Source: Phaseolus vulgaris (taxonomy: Eukaryota; Streptophyta; Magnoliopsida; Fabales; Fabaceae). From it: a stretch of 64,000 nucleotides of DNA. Location: positions 24,581,726 to 24,645,725 of the forward strand of contig NC_023749.2 in NCBI RefSeq assembly GCF_000499845.2. Reading direction: 5' to 3'. The position numbers and the translations under genes were made by a program. The notes beneath the pieces were generated by a model. It was not told the origin of the DNA, did no database searches, and saw only the letters and a list, made by a program, of their open reading frames with translations. Below, piece by piece: positions 20,214-32,940 of this stretch; position 1 is the stretch's first letter; every line of letters begins with the position of its first letter.

Positions 20214-22280
20214 TTATAAGTGTTATAATTTATTTATCTTTTCACAATATTGTTATTATATTTTATTAATATATTATGCTTAATATTATTATAGGGGAAT
20301 GATTGGTAAGTTTGTAATTTATTATATATTTATTTTCATAAAAGAACATTATATAGAAATTTTTAGGTTCTGTATTAAAATTTAGATTATGAACAGATGA
20401 TCCTCCCTTGATATTGAATTCATATAGAAAAAAATATTATGTGCATATAGAAAAAAATATTATGTGCTAAGGGTGTGCTTGGATTGAAGAGAGAATTTGT
20501 GGGGATTTGAGAGAGTGAATTTTTGAGGATGTGAGAGGGAAGTGTGAAATGTTTGGAATGAGATATGTTAGAGTGAATTTATGAGGAAATGAAGTGTATT
20601 GGAGTTTCTGAATACTGTGATGTTTGTGAGGGAATTTTGAATTATTTTAAAGTGTAAAATGTTACTTTACAAATTTACCCTTACCTATTAAAAAAATTAA
20701 TAATCAAATGAGTTTCTTTTTGTTTAAAAATAAATAACTTTCACATATTCATAAATTTAAAAATTATAATTAAAAATAAATAAATATGTATTAAATATAA
20801 ATAGGTATAATTTAAAAATTATAATTAAAAGAAATATCTATTCAACAAATTAAATAAAAAAGACTTCACGTAATTTCTTAAAATATTAAAATGTATTATA
20901 AAATTCAAAAATAAATAAACATTATTTTTTTAACATTTAAAACCCTGTAATAATGAAAAATAAAATATATTACAAGAAAAAATATAACATAATTAACAAT
21001 AAAAAAAATTCATAAAACATTATAATTAAATAAATTATAACTCATAAACATAATAATTATACACAGAAATATATTAATATAAACACAACAACAAATTAAA
21101 TAAAAACAAAAATTCTAAGTTTTTTTAAAATATTAAACATATATTATAAAATTAAAAAATAAATCATATTTTTTAATATTAGAAAACCTTACCGTAATGG
21201 AAAAATAAAATAAAAATACTGGGATAATAAATGAATTTGAATTCAGAGATAATATAGGCTGACGTGACTTTTCCTTTATATCTATTATTTTTTAGAGAAA
21301 ATGATATTTACTGTTTACTGGTATTTGACGTGAATCTAATACAAATTTAATAAATACAATAATTTTAATATATAATTTTTATAATAAATTAATATATATA
21401 ATTGAATATCAATTTTTACATGAAAAAACATAAATATTATCATTTATACTTTTTAGAGTGTTTTTATTAACAAAGATTTATATAGGATAAGTTCATTTCT
21501 TGAGTATTAACGTGGAAGTTTTAAAGTTTAATTAAAATATTAAAGTTTACATAACTTTTTCATTAATTTTTTAAAACTAAATTTAGATATAATATTTTTA
21601 CCAGGTTATTTAGATAGTTTCTAACTTATATTATTTAAGAAGCTTGTTTAACTTGAATAGAATCTGTTTGCAAATCAATTTTTATTTGAAGTAGGATTTT
21701 AAAATATTAAATTCTAATTTTTTATATTTATTCTATTATTATTTTTTAAATATTTATTAAATCTTCCGTTTTTTTTCAACTAGAGCGAGTTATTATTTAT
21801 TTAACTTATTCCCCTCCATTTATACGTACTTATTTTGAATTTATTATAATATTTAATTTATTACTCCAATACACTAATTGATATAGTATTATTAATATTA
21901 TTTTTAAAATTTTGATTAAAAATATGTTATGAAATAGTATAAGATTAATAATATAATATAAAATAAAAGCAGTAATTGAAACTAAGAAAATTGCAATTAA
22001 AGTAATCCATCTACTAATAAAAATTTAAAGATTTAAATATATATTTTTATAAACCAAAACTATAAACATCTCAAAACGTAAAATTTATAAGTTAATTACT
22101 TTCAGGTTTCAATTTCTAACTAGTTTTTGTGAAACATCACTACTAATACAAATTAATTTTAGATACCAAAAATAATTAGTTGTTATAGTTAATAAATTAG
22201 AGACCAGAGACTGAAAAAAAAATTAGTTTCTATTATTGTTAAATAGTTTCTAAATTGATATCTAATTAGATATGAAGGTT
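20214..22280. repeat. AT-rich repeat R2
   Basis: Non-coding. It matches R4 (45140-46260) and then the right halves of R1, R3 and R4. Near 20467 it has GGGTGTGCTTGGATTGAAG and AATTTGTGGGG, a possible TIR-like end also found at 45385. It lacks about 330 bp found in R3 (33135-33463), including the site where the Tat elements sit. Confidence 0.75.
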
Positions 22281-22659
22281 TGTTCATTGGACTCACTACT
22301 GGATTCTTTGTGAAACGACTTGGGGTCATCTGACCACTGTTATACTATTATCTTTCTAGCATTGGACAAGTCTACACTTGATTCATATTAATTTGATAGC
22401 AAAACGACTGAAACAACAAATATCAAGAAACCAAGATTTGCAAGAATTATGAAACATGTCAGTCATCAGACGATCCCAAAAAGCTAATTTATTTTATTTA
22501 AGCAGAAAATTAAACTCAAACAAAGCAAACAAAAGCAAGAGACAAAAATAAATCCTAAACTATAATTCTCCTCCCCCACACTTAAATCAAACATTGTCCT
22601 TAATGTAAAAACAATTAATAAATGTGTACGACAAAAGTAAGAGAAGGAATACTCCCTCT
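22281..22659 (-). other. Athila2 post-integrase non-coding spacer
   Basis: Follows the integrase stop in element orientation. Athila elements carry a long region here. 22411-22679 is repeated in inverted orientation at 28222-28490, and a similar piece (34313-34525) belongs to Athila3. Confidence 0.65.
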
Positions 22660-23900
22660 TCAAGCTTGAAGGTAATTGGGGGCTTGCAAAGTAATTTCTT
22701 CCACCGTGTCTTCTTTAGGAATCTCATGTTAGAGCTTTAGACGATGTCCATTCACCTTAAATGTCTTTGTAGACGTTAGACTCTGCAATTCTACAGCACC
22801 ATGAGGATGGACATGGGTGATAAAAAATGGACCAATCCATCTTGAGCGCAACTTTCCAGGCACAAACTTTAATTTGGAGTTGAACATTAACACACGTTGG
22901 CCTGCAACAAACTCCTTGCTAGTGATGAAGTGGTCATGGAGATGCTTGGTCCTCTCCTTGTAAAATTTTGAGTTCTCATATGCCTCCAAACGGATCTCAT
23001 CCAGCTCTTGCAGCTGGAGTTTTCGCTGCTCTCTTGCCTTGTCATAATTCATGTTGCATGCCTTTATTGTCCAATAAGCTTTGTGCTCGATCTCCACAGG
23101 TAGATGACAAGCTTTTCCAAAGATGACCCTAAAGGGAGACATCCCAATAGGTGCTTTATAGGTTGTACAATGGGCCCAAATGGCATCGTTAAGACGTTTA
23201 CACCTATCCTTCCTTGTTGGGTTAACCATCTTCTCCAGAATGCGCTTTATTTCTTTGTTGGAGATCTCAGCTTGGTCATTTGTTTGTGGATGATATGGTG
23301 TGGATGCTCTATGGATCACCCCATATTTCCTAAATAGACCATCTAGTAACCTGTTAAAAAAATGTGTGCCTTGGTCGCTGATGATAGCTTTAGGAATCCC
23401 AAATTTGCAAAAGAGGTTGGAGCGAATAAAACCTGCAACAACATGAGAATCATTAGTTCTTGTGGCTATTGCCTCCACCCATTTAGAGACATAGTCCACA
23501 GCAAGTAAGATATAAGTGAATCCAAAAGAGACAGGAAAGGGACCCATGAAATCAATACCCCACACATCAAAGACTTCACAAAAGAGCATGGGTTGTTGGG
23601 GCATCTGTTGTCTTTTGAAGATAGCAGCGCTTGCTCTTTGACATCTCTCACACGTGGATGAGACGATCCATGCATCTCTTAACATTGTTGGCCAAAAGAA
23701 ACCACAGTCCAATACTTTTCTTGCAGTACATTGTGCAGCTAAGTGTCCTCCAAAGGGTGAGGCATGACAAAAATTCAGCACAGATGGGATCTCATGGTCA
23801 GGAATACATCTACGTATGATTTGATCACTACAAAAACGCCATAAGTAAGGATCATCCCAAACATAGTACTTGGACTCACTCTTGAGTTTGTCTCAATGTG
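22660..23900 (-). pseudogene. Athila2 integrase
   Basis: Integrase with a zinc-binding part (CERCQRAS near 23660) and the catalytic residues readable: GIDFMGPF (near 23555), ISDQGTHF (near 23375) and [12 protein letters not shown] (near 23270). The C-terminal region reads [20 protein letters not shown] stop at 22729-22731 truncates the tail; the Athila3 copy reads through to 34526, and here the frame would end at 22660-22662. The extreme N-terminus is visible in the same frame up to about 23890. It would insert the cDNA into chromosomes. Confidence 0.85.
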
Positions 23901-24079
23901 CCTTGGTTGCCAATGGTGGAAAAATTGAAGTAGCAAGGTAGTTTCACTATGTCAACATACCAAGGTATGAGTTCAAATGTGCTAGATAGTCCAAGAAAAT
24001 ATCTAACCTCTCTAACAGAAGAGGGGTAAGGTAACTGTAAAATAACATTCAATCTAGCAGGGTCTACCTGAATAACTTA
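23901..24079 (-). other. Athila2 gap where RNase H is lost
   Basis: About 180 bp between the reverse transcriptase and the integrase; the roughly 400 bp RNase H is not recognisable. A deletion is the simplest reading. Confidence 0.5.
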
Positions 24080-25927
24080 TTAAGAAATTATATGGCCTAG
24101 GACTATGCCTTGTGACACCATAAAATGACATTTTTCATAGCTTAAAACAAGATTATTTTCTATGCACCTATCAAGTACCTTACTAAGGTTAGTCAAACAA
24201 TCATTAAAAGAAGAACCATAAATGCTGAAATCATCCATAAAAAGTTTAATGCAATGTTCAATCAAGTCAGAAAATATGCTCATAATACAACGCTAGAAGG
24301 TTCCAGGGGCATTGCACAAACTGAGGGGCATCCTTCTATAAGCAAAGGTTCCAAAGGGGCAGGTAAAGGTAGTCTTGTGTTGATCTTCTGGTGCAATCCA
24401 AATATGGAAATAGCCAGAAAAACCATCCAAGAAACAGTAGTGTGTCTTACCAGCTAAGCGCTTAAGCATTTGATCGATGAAAGGAAGGGGAAAGTGGTCC
24501 TTCCGTGTGGCTTGATTCAAGCGTCTATAATCAATACAGACTCTCCAGTTTTTCTGCACTCTAGTGGGAATAAGTTCATTACACTCATTCTTTATCACTG
24601 TTATCCTAGATTTCTTAGGAACAACTTGAATTGGACTCACCCAAGTGCTGTCAGAGATAGGGTATATGATACCAACTTGTAGCAGCTTGTTGATCTCTTT
24701 TTTCACCACATCATGAATTTGGGGATTAAATCGACATTGAGGCTGTCTCATAGGTTTTGTCCCTTCTTCTAGTAGAATTTTATGCATACAAATAGCAGGG
24801 CTGATACCTGGAATATTTGCCACCGTCCAGCCAATGGCTTTCTTGTGCTCTCTAATCACCTGTAACAGTTTTTGCTCTTGTTCATCAGATAGAGCAGTGG
24901 AGATAATCACTAGAAGTTGTTCCTTTTTTTCCAAATAGGCATACTTAAGATGATTTGGAAGTGGCTTCAGTTCAAGTGAAGGCGATTGGATGATGGACGG
25001 TAATGGTCTATTACTGAGAGAAACTTCAATAACCTGCAATTTATCGGGGTTAGAATCATCTAATGTTGTCAAGTGTGTATCAACAACATTTGCTTTAGTT
25101 GCAAAACCTGCATCACAAAGGTTAGAACAGTTTAGACTATCAGATGATATAAACTCATTTATCTCATAGTCTGTCCAATCAATTAAATAAGAAAGATCAC
25201 AATCCTCTAAAAAATCCAACACATTATCATCCATAATATCATCCAAAATGTCAAGATAATACACAGAGTGATCTTCAACTAGGTAGTTCATAGCATCTAG
25301 GATATTGAATTGGACTAGATTGTCTCCAAACTCCATAGTCAGTGTGCCTACGTGAACATCAATCTTGGTGCGGGCTATCTTCAAGAAAGGTCTTCCCAAG
25401 ATGATGGTTGTTGCACCAGAATGTGAATCCTCTCCACCCATGTCCAAAATGTAGAAATCTGCAGGAAAAACAAGTTTATTTACTTGAATAAGGACATCTT
25501 CAATAACTACGCCTGTGGGTTGAACTGTGCTCCTATTAGCGAGTTGAATAACTACGCCTGTGGGTTTAAGAGGACTAAGAGGCAAAGAAGTAAACATAGA
25601 TAAAGGTATTGCTGCCACCGACTTTTCAATGAGAGCAGAAACATTCCTTCCCATGTTTACCTTTTCATTCCCTTTAAGACGCCTTTTATGTGTACATAGA
25701 TCCTTAAAAATTTTGGCATATCTAGGAATCTGTTTAATAGCGTCTAACAGAGGAATGTTCACCTCGACCTTTCTGAATGTCTCGAGAATCTCCTTGTCAG
25801 CCTCTTCCATTTTTCTGCTTGTCTGAACAACTCTTTTTAGAAAAGGAAGAGGAATAGATGGTTTGTCAAGACTAACAGTTTCTCCTTGTACATCATCTTC
25901 ATGAGATAGTCTAGGAGAAGCATCCAT
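24080..25927 (-). pseudogene. Athila2 protease and reverse transcriptase
   Basis: An open frame from 25927 to 24293 carries the protease region (FYILDM, TTIILGRPFL near 25390-25480) and the reverse transcriptase (VCIDYRRLNQATRKDHFPLP near 24530; KTTFTCPFGTFAYRRMP). A TAG at 24293-24295 stands where the family has a Gln codon. The frame continues with FMDDFSIYG (near 24215), holding the catalytic aspartates, and ends at 24080. It is fairly well preserved for a fragment without LTRs. Confidence 0.85.
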
Positions 25928-27341
25928 GTCATTATTCCTTGTGTTGACCCTTCTTTGATCATCATTCGCTGGAGGGGTACTAATGTTGGAGGTGTTAGAC
26001 GATTTCAGCTGATTGTTTACTTTGGTGGATTTTGCACAGGTGCTTGCAACTGAGTACCACTTCTCAAAGTGATGGTGCTGACATTATTTGGATTGATGGT
26101 CGTCTAGGAGGGAAGCTTATCAGTCCCTTTGGAATTCATCTCGTTCATATGAGTGGCTAACTGACCAAACTGATTTTCCAAGTTATGAATGCTTACCTCT
26201 GTTCTTTGTATTCTTTCATCTGCTCTTTGTACTATTTTACTTGTTCTCTGTTGGAATTGCGTATTAACTTCAGCCATGTGCTTTATTACATCCTCCAGTG
26301 AAGATCCACCTTTTTCTAATACAACAACTGGTGGTGGGGATGGTTGTTGTTGCTTTGAGTTACCCATCTAAGATTCAGATGATTCCTCCAACCCGGATTA
26401 TACTTATTAGTGGACAAATCATGGTTGAATGGTTGTTGAAGTGGGTTAGACTGTCTACCACCATTAAAGATGTTTGCAGCATAAGCTTGAGGACATTCAA
26501 CATTGTTTCCTCCTTCAACTTCTTGAAGAGTGGGGCAAGCATCAGTGGCATGGTTAGCAGTGCAAATTCCACATACCCTTGCAACCATCTGAGGCATAGT
26601 TAGCTACTTCATCATGGATATGAGATCATGTAATTGTGCCTTCATCTGAGCATGATCAACTGCATAATTGGTTGTCATCTCATGAACTCCACGAACAGGT
26701 GTTGCAAAGTTGTTAAGTGTGTGGAATTGTTGATTGTTAAAAGCCATGATCTCAATCAATTATTTTGTAGCGGCTGGCGTCTTGTCAACTAGCGCTCCTT
26801 CACTGGCCGCATCTATCATATGTCTATCACTAGCCATCAGACCCTCGTAAAAATATTTTATTAGAAGTTGTTCGTTAATCTGATGGTATGGACAACTTGT
26901 ACATAGCCTCTTGAATCTTTCCCAGTATTCATAGAGACTTTCTCTGTCTTGTTGCCTGATCCCGCATATTTCCTTTGTTATTGATGTGACTCTAGATGCT
27001 GGAATTTATTTTTCAAGAAGCACTCTTTCCAACCCTTCCCAATTAGTCACTAATTATGCTGACAAATAAAATAACCAATCTTTAGCTACATCTTGGAGTA
27101 AAAAAGGGGATGCTTTAATCTTGATGTGCTCCTCTGTGACCTCAGCTGGCCTCATGGTGGTGCACACTGTGTGGAACTCCTTATGATGTTTGTGTGGGTC
27201 TTCACCTGCAAGGCCGTGAAATTTAGGGAGCAAGTGTATCAAACCAGATTTAAGCTCATATTGCCCATCTGGGTATTGGATACACATAGTTTGGAAGGAA
27301 ACATCTGGAGCAACAAGTTCTCTGAGGGTTCGTGATTCCAT
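25928..27341 (-). pseudogene. Athila2 gag
   Basis: The start ATG is at 27341-27339 (MESRTLRELVAPDVSF). The capsid region includes GLIHLLPKFHGLAGEDPHKH, then a frame break near 27054. Further 3' are SLYEYWERFKRL and a zinc knuckle CGICTANHATDAC (near 26570). Several stops and frame changes lie between 27054 and 26100. The 3' part is nearly the same as 3117-4283. The element's Gag would form the particle core. Confidence 0.82.
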
Positions 27342-28202
27342 AATTCCAAAATTAGGACTTACGGCACCCCAGTCGGTGATGAACTAGGATTTATAGCAGT
27401 AGTTGGTGATCAACAAGAAGACGAGGTTGTATCGCTGGACATGTATTAATTGAATTTCCTATTAGACCCTTCAGAGCTAAATGTTTTAATTTTTTTTAAG
27501 AAACAACCCAAGTCAACTCTCAGGAAAGAGAGGTGAGTCACAAATGGACAAACTTAAAAACCAAGTCTTTCCTAGTCAGAGTCTTCCTCGAATTTTCTTA
27601 AAAAAAACAAAGAGTAGCAATTGAAGTATCTACCCTAAATGCAAAATCCTATATAAAAAAATGCTACACTTAATGCTTTAAAAAAAATAGTTAGAGAATA
27701 AAAAAATTATGCAAAAATAACTAAAGAAATAAATAAAATATAGAAAATAAAAATAATAATTATAAAAATTAAAACAAAAGCATAAATAAATAAAGAATGA
27801 CAAAACAAAATAAAAAAAAATAACAAAAATTAGAAAAAATATAAAATAAAGGCAAAACAAAATAAGATAAAGATAAAAGATATAAATGAATAAAATAAAA
27901 ACAAGAAGAAAAATATTGACTATTATATTTTTTTATTTTTTCATTTTTTTATTGTTTTTTATTATAAAAGTAAACAAGAAGGAGAAAAAAATCCTGAATA
28001 TTAGATTTTTTTTAGTTTTTTTTTTCGTTTCTTTTTTTAGCTTATACTAAATCAATAAAAACTAATAAGAAGAAAATAAAATTTAAATATGCAAAAAAAA
28101 AATTAAATCAAAATTGGAAAATAAAAATAAATAAAAAAGTAAAAATAAATAAATAAATAAATTGCAGATAAAGAAAAAAGAACTGTTAACCCAAATCAAA
28201 TT
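27342..28202 (-). other. Athila2 5' leader with low-complexity AT-rich DNA
   Basis: The stretch between primer site and gag start. 27660-28190 is strongly A-rich on the plus strand with repeated AATAAATAAA-like strings; an open frame in it (27678-27860) is a Phe/Tyr-rich composition artefact. Confidence 0.6.
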
Positions 28203-28224
28203 GGATTCCTCAGCAAGGGCGCCA
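28203..28224 (-). other. Athila2 primer-binding site
   Basis: The minus strand reads TGGCGCCCTTGCTGAGGA followed by ATCC. It is close to the Asp-tRNA type primer site known for Athila/Tat elements (TGGCGCCGTTGCCGGGGA). It shows where the 5' LTR should end, yet the sequence beyond is an inverted 3' spacer. Confidence 0.6.
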
Positions 28225-28490
28225 ATTACCTTCAAGTTTGAAGAGGGAGTATTCCTTCTCTTACTTTTATCGTACACTTCTATTAACTGTTTTTACATTG
28301 ATGACAATGTTTGATTTAAGTGTGAGGGAGAAGAATTATAGTTCAGGATTTATTTTTGTCACTTGTTTTTGTTTGCTTTTGTTGAGTTTCATTTTCTGCT
28401 TAAATAAAATAAATTAGCTTTTTAGGATCGTCTAATGACTGACATGTTTCATAATTCTTGCAAATCTTGGTTTCTTGATATTTGTTGTTT
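28222..28490 (+). repeat. Inverted Athila fragment (integrase tail and 3' spacer)
   Basis: The plus strand here equals the reverse complement of 22411-22679 with a few differences. It begins in the last codons of the integrase (PNYLQ then stop) and runs into the spacer, in opposite orientation to Athila2. It abuts the Athila2 primer site on the left and Tekay1 at 28490/28491. Confidence 0.82.
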
Positions 28491-29601
28491 GGAGGTTATA
28501 TTGGGAATGGATTGGTTGTTTACTAATCATATCCTTATAGATTGTGGTCGGAAGAAGTTAATTTTCCCTGGATTAGAAGGAATGCAGGTTATCTCAGCTC
28601 AACAGTTTGAAAGAGAGATACAAGAAGGTGCAAAATTTTGTATGCTCTTGGTTTGTTCTATATTTACAGATAAAGTACAAAAAGAGATGTTTGTAGTTCA
28701 AGATATTATGGATGTATTTCCTGATGAGATTCCTGGACTTCCGCCTAAAAGAGAGATAGAGTTTGCAATAAACTTGATTCCTGGAGCAAGCCTGGTGTCA
28801 ATTTCTCCATATCGAATGGCACCAGCAGAGTTAGTTGAATTGAAGAAACAACTAGAAGACTTCTTGGAGAAAAAATTCATTCGACCTAGTGTTTCTCCAT
28901 GGGGAGCTCCAATGCTATTAGTGAAGAAGAAGGATGGTTCATCACATCTATGCATAGGTTATAGCCAACTAAACAAGTTAACAATAAAAAATAAATATCC
29001 TCGTCCTAGAATTGACGATCTGATGGATCAGTTGCATGGGGCAGTTGTCTTTTCTAAAATAGATCTGCGCTCAGGTTATCATCAAATTTTAGTGGAAGCG
29101 GAAGATGTTCAGAAGACTACTTTTAGATCAAGGTATGGTCACTATGAGTTTTTGGTTATGCCATTTGGTTTGACCAATGCTCTAACTATCTTCATGGATT
29201 ATATGAATCGGATATTCAAACTTTTTTTTGATAAGTTTGTGGTAGTGTTCATAGATGATATCTTGATCTATTCTCGTACAAGGGAAGAACATGCAGAACA
29301 TCTTAGCACTGTCCTCAACATTTTGAGAGAAAAACAACTATATGCTAAACTTTCAAAATATGACTTATGGATGTCAGAAATATCATTTTTAGGACATGTC
29401 ATCTCTGCACAGGGAATATCAGTATATCCTTCTAAAGTGGAGGTTGTACTTCAGTGGGAACGTCCTAAACCAATTACAGAAATTAGAAGCTTTGTCGGGT
29501 TAACAAGATATTGCAGGAGATTTATAGAAGGCTTTTCTAAAATAGTGGCTCCTTTGACCCAATTGACTAGAAAGGATCATCCTTTTGCATGGACTGAATA
29601 A
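28435..29601 (+). pseudogene. Tekay1 protease end and reverse transcriptase, chimeric 5' end
   Basis: The frame starts in Athila-derived spacer (about the first 19 codons to 28490) and runs straight into the Tekay protease motif VILGMDWL (near 28498) and the reverse transcriptase: [45 protein letters not shown] and the catalytic VFIDDIL (near 29248). It stops at 29599-29601, TAA where Tekay2 has CAA. The fused start is an accident of the junction, not a natural N-terminus. Confidence 0.82.
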
Positions 29602-30300
29602 TGTGAAAGAAGCTTTGAAGAGTTGAAAAGAAGGTTGACTAATGCTCCTGTATTGACAATCCCTGATACCAATCAGACTTTTGAAATTTTCTGTGATGCT
29701 TCCTATCAGGGAGAGGGTTGTGTTCTGATGCAGAATAAGAAAATTGTTGCCTATGCTTCTCGTCAGTTAAAGGTCCATGAAAGAAATTATCCAACTCATG
29801 ATCTAGAATTGGTAGGAGTTGTCTTTGCTTTAAAAATATGGAGACATTTTATTTACGGAGTTAGTTTTAATGTGTTCAGTGACTATAAAAGCTTGAAGTA
29901 TTTGTTTGACCAGAAGGAGCTTAATATAAAGTAGATGAGGTGGATCAAATTTTTAAAGGACTATGATTTCCAGCTAATATACCATCCTGGGAAGGCAAAT
30001 GTTGTTGTAGATGCGTTGAGTCGTAAAAAGATACAAATGTTGTCGCTTATGATTAGAGAGCTAGCATTGATTGAAGATTTCAGGAGTATGAATTTGGAGG
30101 TTTCCATGTCTTCAAATTGCATTAGTTGTAATACACTTGTTATAACTAATGAATTTCTGGAGAAGGTGAAGGAGAAGCAGTTGGAAGATTCAAAATTGAA
30201 GAACTTCATGGGCTTATTAAATACTGACAAAGCTAAAGACTTCTCTTTAGGACTGGATGGTATTTTGAGATTTAGGAATAGAATATGCATATCAGGATAA
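29602..30300 (+). pseudogene. Tekay1 RNase H
   Basis: RNase H shows [18 protein letters not shown] (near 29681), [13 protein letters not shown] and [11 protein letters not shown] (near 29877). A TAG at 29932-29934 stands where the sister copy has CAG. The tether region ([12 protein letters not shown]) follows and the frame breaks at 30298-30300. Confidence 0.82.
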
Positions 30301-31030
30301 TGAAATAAAGCAAACAATGTTATCTGAAGGTCATAAAAGCAAACTCAATTTACATCCAAAAATGACCAAGATGTATCAAGATCTCAAGAAGTCTTATTGG
30401 TGGCATGGCATGAAGAATGATGTAGCTAACTTTGTAGCTGCTTGCTTGACTCAACAGAAATCAAAGATTGAACATCAACGACCTAGAGGCATGTTAATTC
30501 AGTTAGACATACCAGTGTTAATCAAAGTTGGATAGTATCTCAATGGATTTTGTTACCCACTTACCACGTACTTTGAGGAAGCATGACTCTGTTTGGGTCA
30601 TAGTGGATAGGTTGACAAAGACGACACACTTCTTACCTATAGATTTGAGAATCTCTATGCGAAAGTTGGCCCAAATTTACATAGATGAAATAGTAAGATT
30701 GCATGGTGTACCCTCCAGCATAGTTTCACATAGAGATCCTAGATTCACCTCCAGATTTTGGCACACACTTCAAGAAGCTTTGGGGACTAAACTCAGACTT
30801 AGTTCAACATATCATCCTCAGAATGATGGACAATCAGAGAGAACTATCCAATCCTTAAAGGATTTGCATAGGACTTGTGTGTTAGATCATTTAGGCAGTT
30901 GGGATGAAATTCTACCTTTGGTAGAGTTCACTTACAATAACAGTTACCAAGATGGCATAGGAATGGCTCATTTCGAGGCATTATATGGAAGAAAGTGTAG
31001 GACACCTCTGTGTTGGTTTTAGGATGGTGA
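30301..31030 (+). pseudogene. Tekay1 integrase
   Basis: Zinc-binding end (GHKSKLNLHPKMTKMYQDLK near 30329; the Cys pair is partly lost, CLTQQK) and core with SMDFVTHLPRT (near 30538), [11 protein letters not shown] (near 30730) and [12 protein letters not shown] (near 30822). A frame shift near 30525 splits the domain. One residue before the second catalytic Asp differs from Tekay2 (SHRD against SDRD). Confidence 0.82.
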
Positions 31031-31617
31031 GAGTGTGTTAATTGGACCAGAATCAATATAACAAACCAATGAGAAAGTCAAAATGATTCAAGAAAGATTA
31101 AAAACATCAGCAGACAAAAATCTTATGCGGATCAAAGAAGAAGACCTTTAGAATTCTCTACAGGTGATCATGTCTTTTTGAGAGTTACATTGTTCATTGT
31201 GTTGGAGGAGCACTCAAATCCAAGAAATTGACTCCTAAGTTCATAGGACCTTATCAAATTCTCAAGAGAATAGGCCCTGTGGCTTATGAAATTGCTTTGC
31301 CTCCTCCTTTGACTAACATTCACAATATTTTCCATGTATCCCAGCTAAGAAAATGTGTACCTGATCCCAACCACATTTTAGAGTCTGGATCCATCCAAGT
31401 GAAAGAAAATTTGTCATTTGAAGTGAAGCCAATCAGAATTTTAGATTCACAAGTGAAACAACTTCGGGAAAGAAGTATTCCCATGGTGAAAGTATTATGG
31501 TATCCCTTCTTTGTACATTCTACTTGGGAAATTGAAGAGGAGATACAAGCGTCATACCCTAATCTCTTTCTTGGTAAGTTTATTTTCGAGGACGAAATTT
31601 TTTGTAGTTGGAGATAA
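31031..31617 (+). pseudogene. Tekay1 integrase C-terminus and chromodomain
   Basis: After a degraded stretch (31022-31227, stops and a small deletion) comes the integrase C-terminal region KFIGPYQILKRIGPVAYEI and a chromodomain-like end (VKVLW...STWEIEEEIQASYP, near 31490-31560). Chromodomains of this clade help target insertion to heterochromatin marks. The frame ends with FIFEDEI just before the LTR. Confidence 0.8.
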
Positions 31618-31618
31618 T

Positions 31619-32940
31619 GTAATAGTGTAGTACAAAAGCAGAGAAGCCCCCACTGTACCACAATCTTCTTTTTCTCCTTCTTATTTCTTTCTCCATCTCT
31701 CCCTTCTATCTTCTCTCTTAATTTCTCACTCCATACCTCATCTATTTTAGAATCTGATCATACCACGCTGTAGTTGAGGAGTTACGAAACATTTCTACCC
31801 GATCAGATTTTTAAACAGAGTAAGTTTATTTTTGGTCTAAAGATCATTTGTTTTCTGTTTTTCCTTAGGATTTAGTCATCAATCTTGGTGGGGTCAGTTG
31901 AGAAGTTTAATCCTCTCAACTTATTCTACTATATACTGAATTTTTGTTCTGTTTGGATAACTTGCATTAGGCCCGTAAATCTTGAAGCTTATCTAGACTG
32001 TGGGGAATAAAATTCTAGAGGTTGCTAGGAAAGCAAGCAATTAAGCCAAGGCAAGTGAAATTTATTTTTTAATAACACCCTAGGATAGAAGATCTGAATG
32101 TGGAAGGAACGTGGTCCCAATATTCAATTTCTCTTGTAGGGATATATTGTGTGTTTATATAATGTGTTGTTTGTTTATATATTATTTAAAATTTATAAAA
32201 ATATTAGATTTTTCTGGTTTAATATTTAAGTGTTGTTTTTTTAATGTTAATTAAGCTTTTGAATGTTGTGGCTTGTGTTTGGAATGATATTGTATGATGA
32301 AATGGTGTGGAATTGAATTCATACATTTGGGATAATGTATGGACTAATATTTGTTGTGTATTAAGTATTGATGCCTTTGTGGTAACAGAGATCTTCGACC
32401 TTCACTGATGATCTAAGTCACATAGACTAAGATATCAGGTGGTGAGAAGCTGATGGGGGACTTCATGCACACCGTGACATATGAGATGCACGACTTGGGT
32501 TGTATTGAACTTACCTTGAACTAGTAATCTTCGGATCAGGTGCTAGTCTTTGGTAGGACTTACTTAATACGGGTCTTCCAAAAGACGTTGTTTGTTGAAT
32601 ATTAAAGATGTGTAGATCCATGTGAGATTTATATGATTGTTTTATGTTGGAATTTGAAGAAGATTGAATAATTGAGAAATTGACCATGCATTTTGATTTT
32701 CTCTTTTAATTTAATTGCGTATATTATAAAATTTTATTTTCACAAGCTCACCCTTGTTTTTCGTGTTGTGTTTGAACTGCAATGACTATACTATGTACAT
32801 GAGCAGATAACCATACAGGTGCAGGAGAGCCTTAAAGATTTCAAAGTTTTATTTTGAGCTATGGATATGTAAATATTTGTATCTGTATAAGTCATAATCT
32901 TGTAATAGAAATATTTTGAAAACTTTGAGTTTGTATAAAA
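31619..32940 (+). repeat. Tekay1 3' LTR, 3'-truncated
   Basis: Begins TGTAATAGTG after a purine-rich GTTGGAGATAA. It aligns with the full Tekay2 LTR (43557-44988) and lacks about its last 50 bp. The break is within GTATAAAA, which is shared with repeat R. Confidence 0.82.

Larger units (their letters stand above)
22281..28224 (-). mobile_element. Athila2: Athila-type Ty3/gypsy element, rearranged
   Basis: On the minus strand: primer site (28224-28203), AT-rich leader, gag, protease, reverse transcriptase, integrase and part of the 3' non-coding spacer. No LTR is present at either end. The 5' LTR is replaced by an inverted copy of the family's own post-integrase spacer (28222-28490), and the 3' end stops at R2. 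RNase H is mostly missing between the reverse transcriptase and the integrase. Confidence 0.82.
28491..32940 (+). mobile_element. Tekay1: Tekay/Del-type chromovirus, 5'-truncated
   Basis: Protease end, reverse transcriptase, RNase H, integrase, chromodomain and most of a 3' LTR. Long LTR, the chromodomain and the final FIFEDEI motif indicate the Tekay (Del) clade. Gag, primer site and 5' LTR are missing. It is very similar to Tekay2 (41188-44988). The LTR stops inside the string TATAAAA shared with repeat R3. Confidence 0.85.

Noticed and set aside
27678..27860. Minus-strand open frame rich in Phe and Tyr
   Set aside because: It is read from A-rich low-complexity DNA in the Athila leader and has no domain features.
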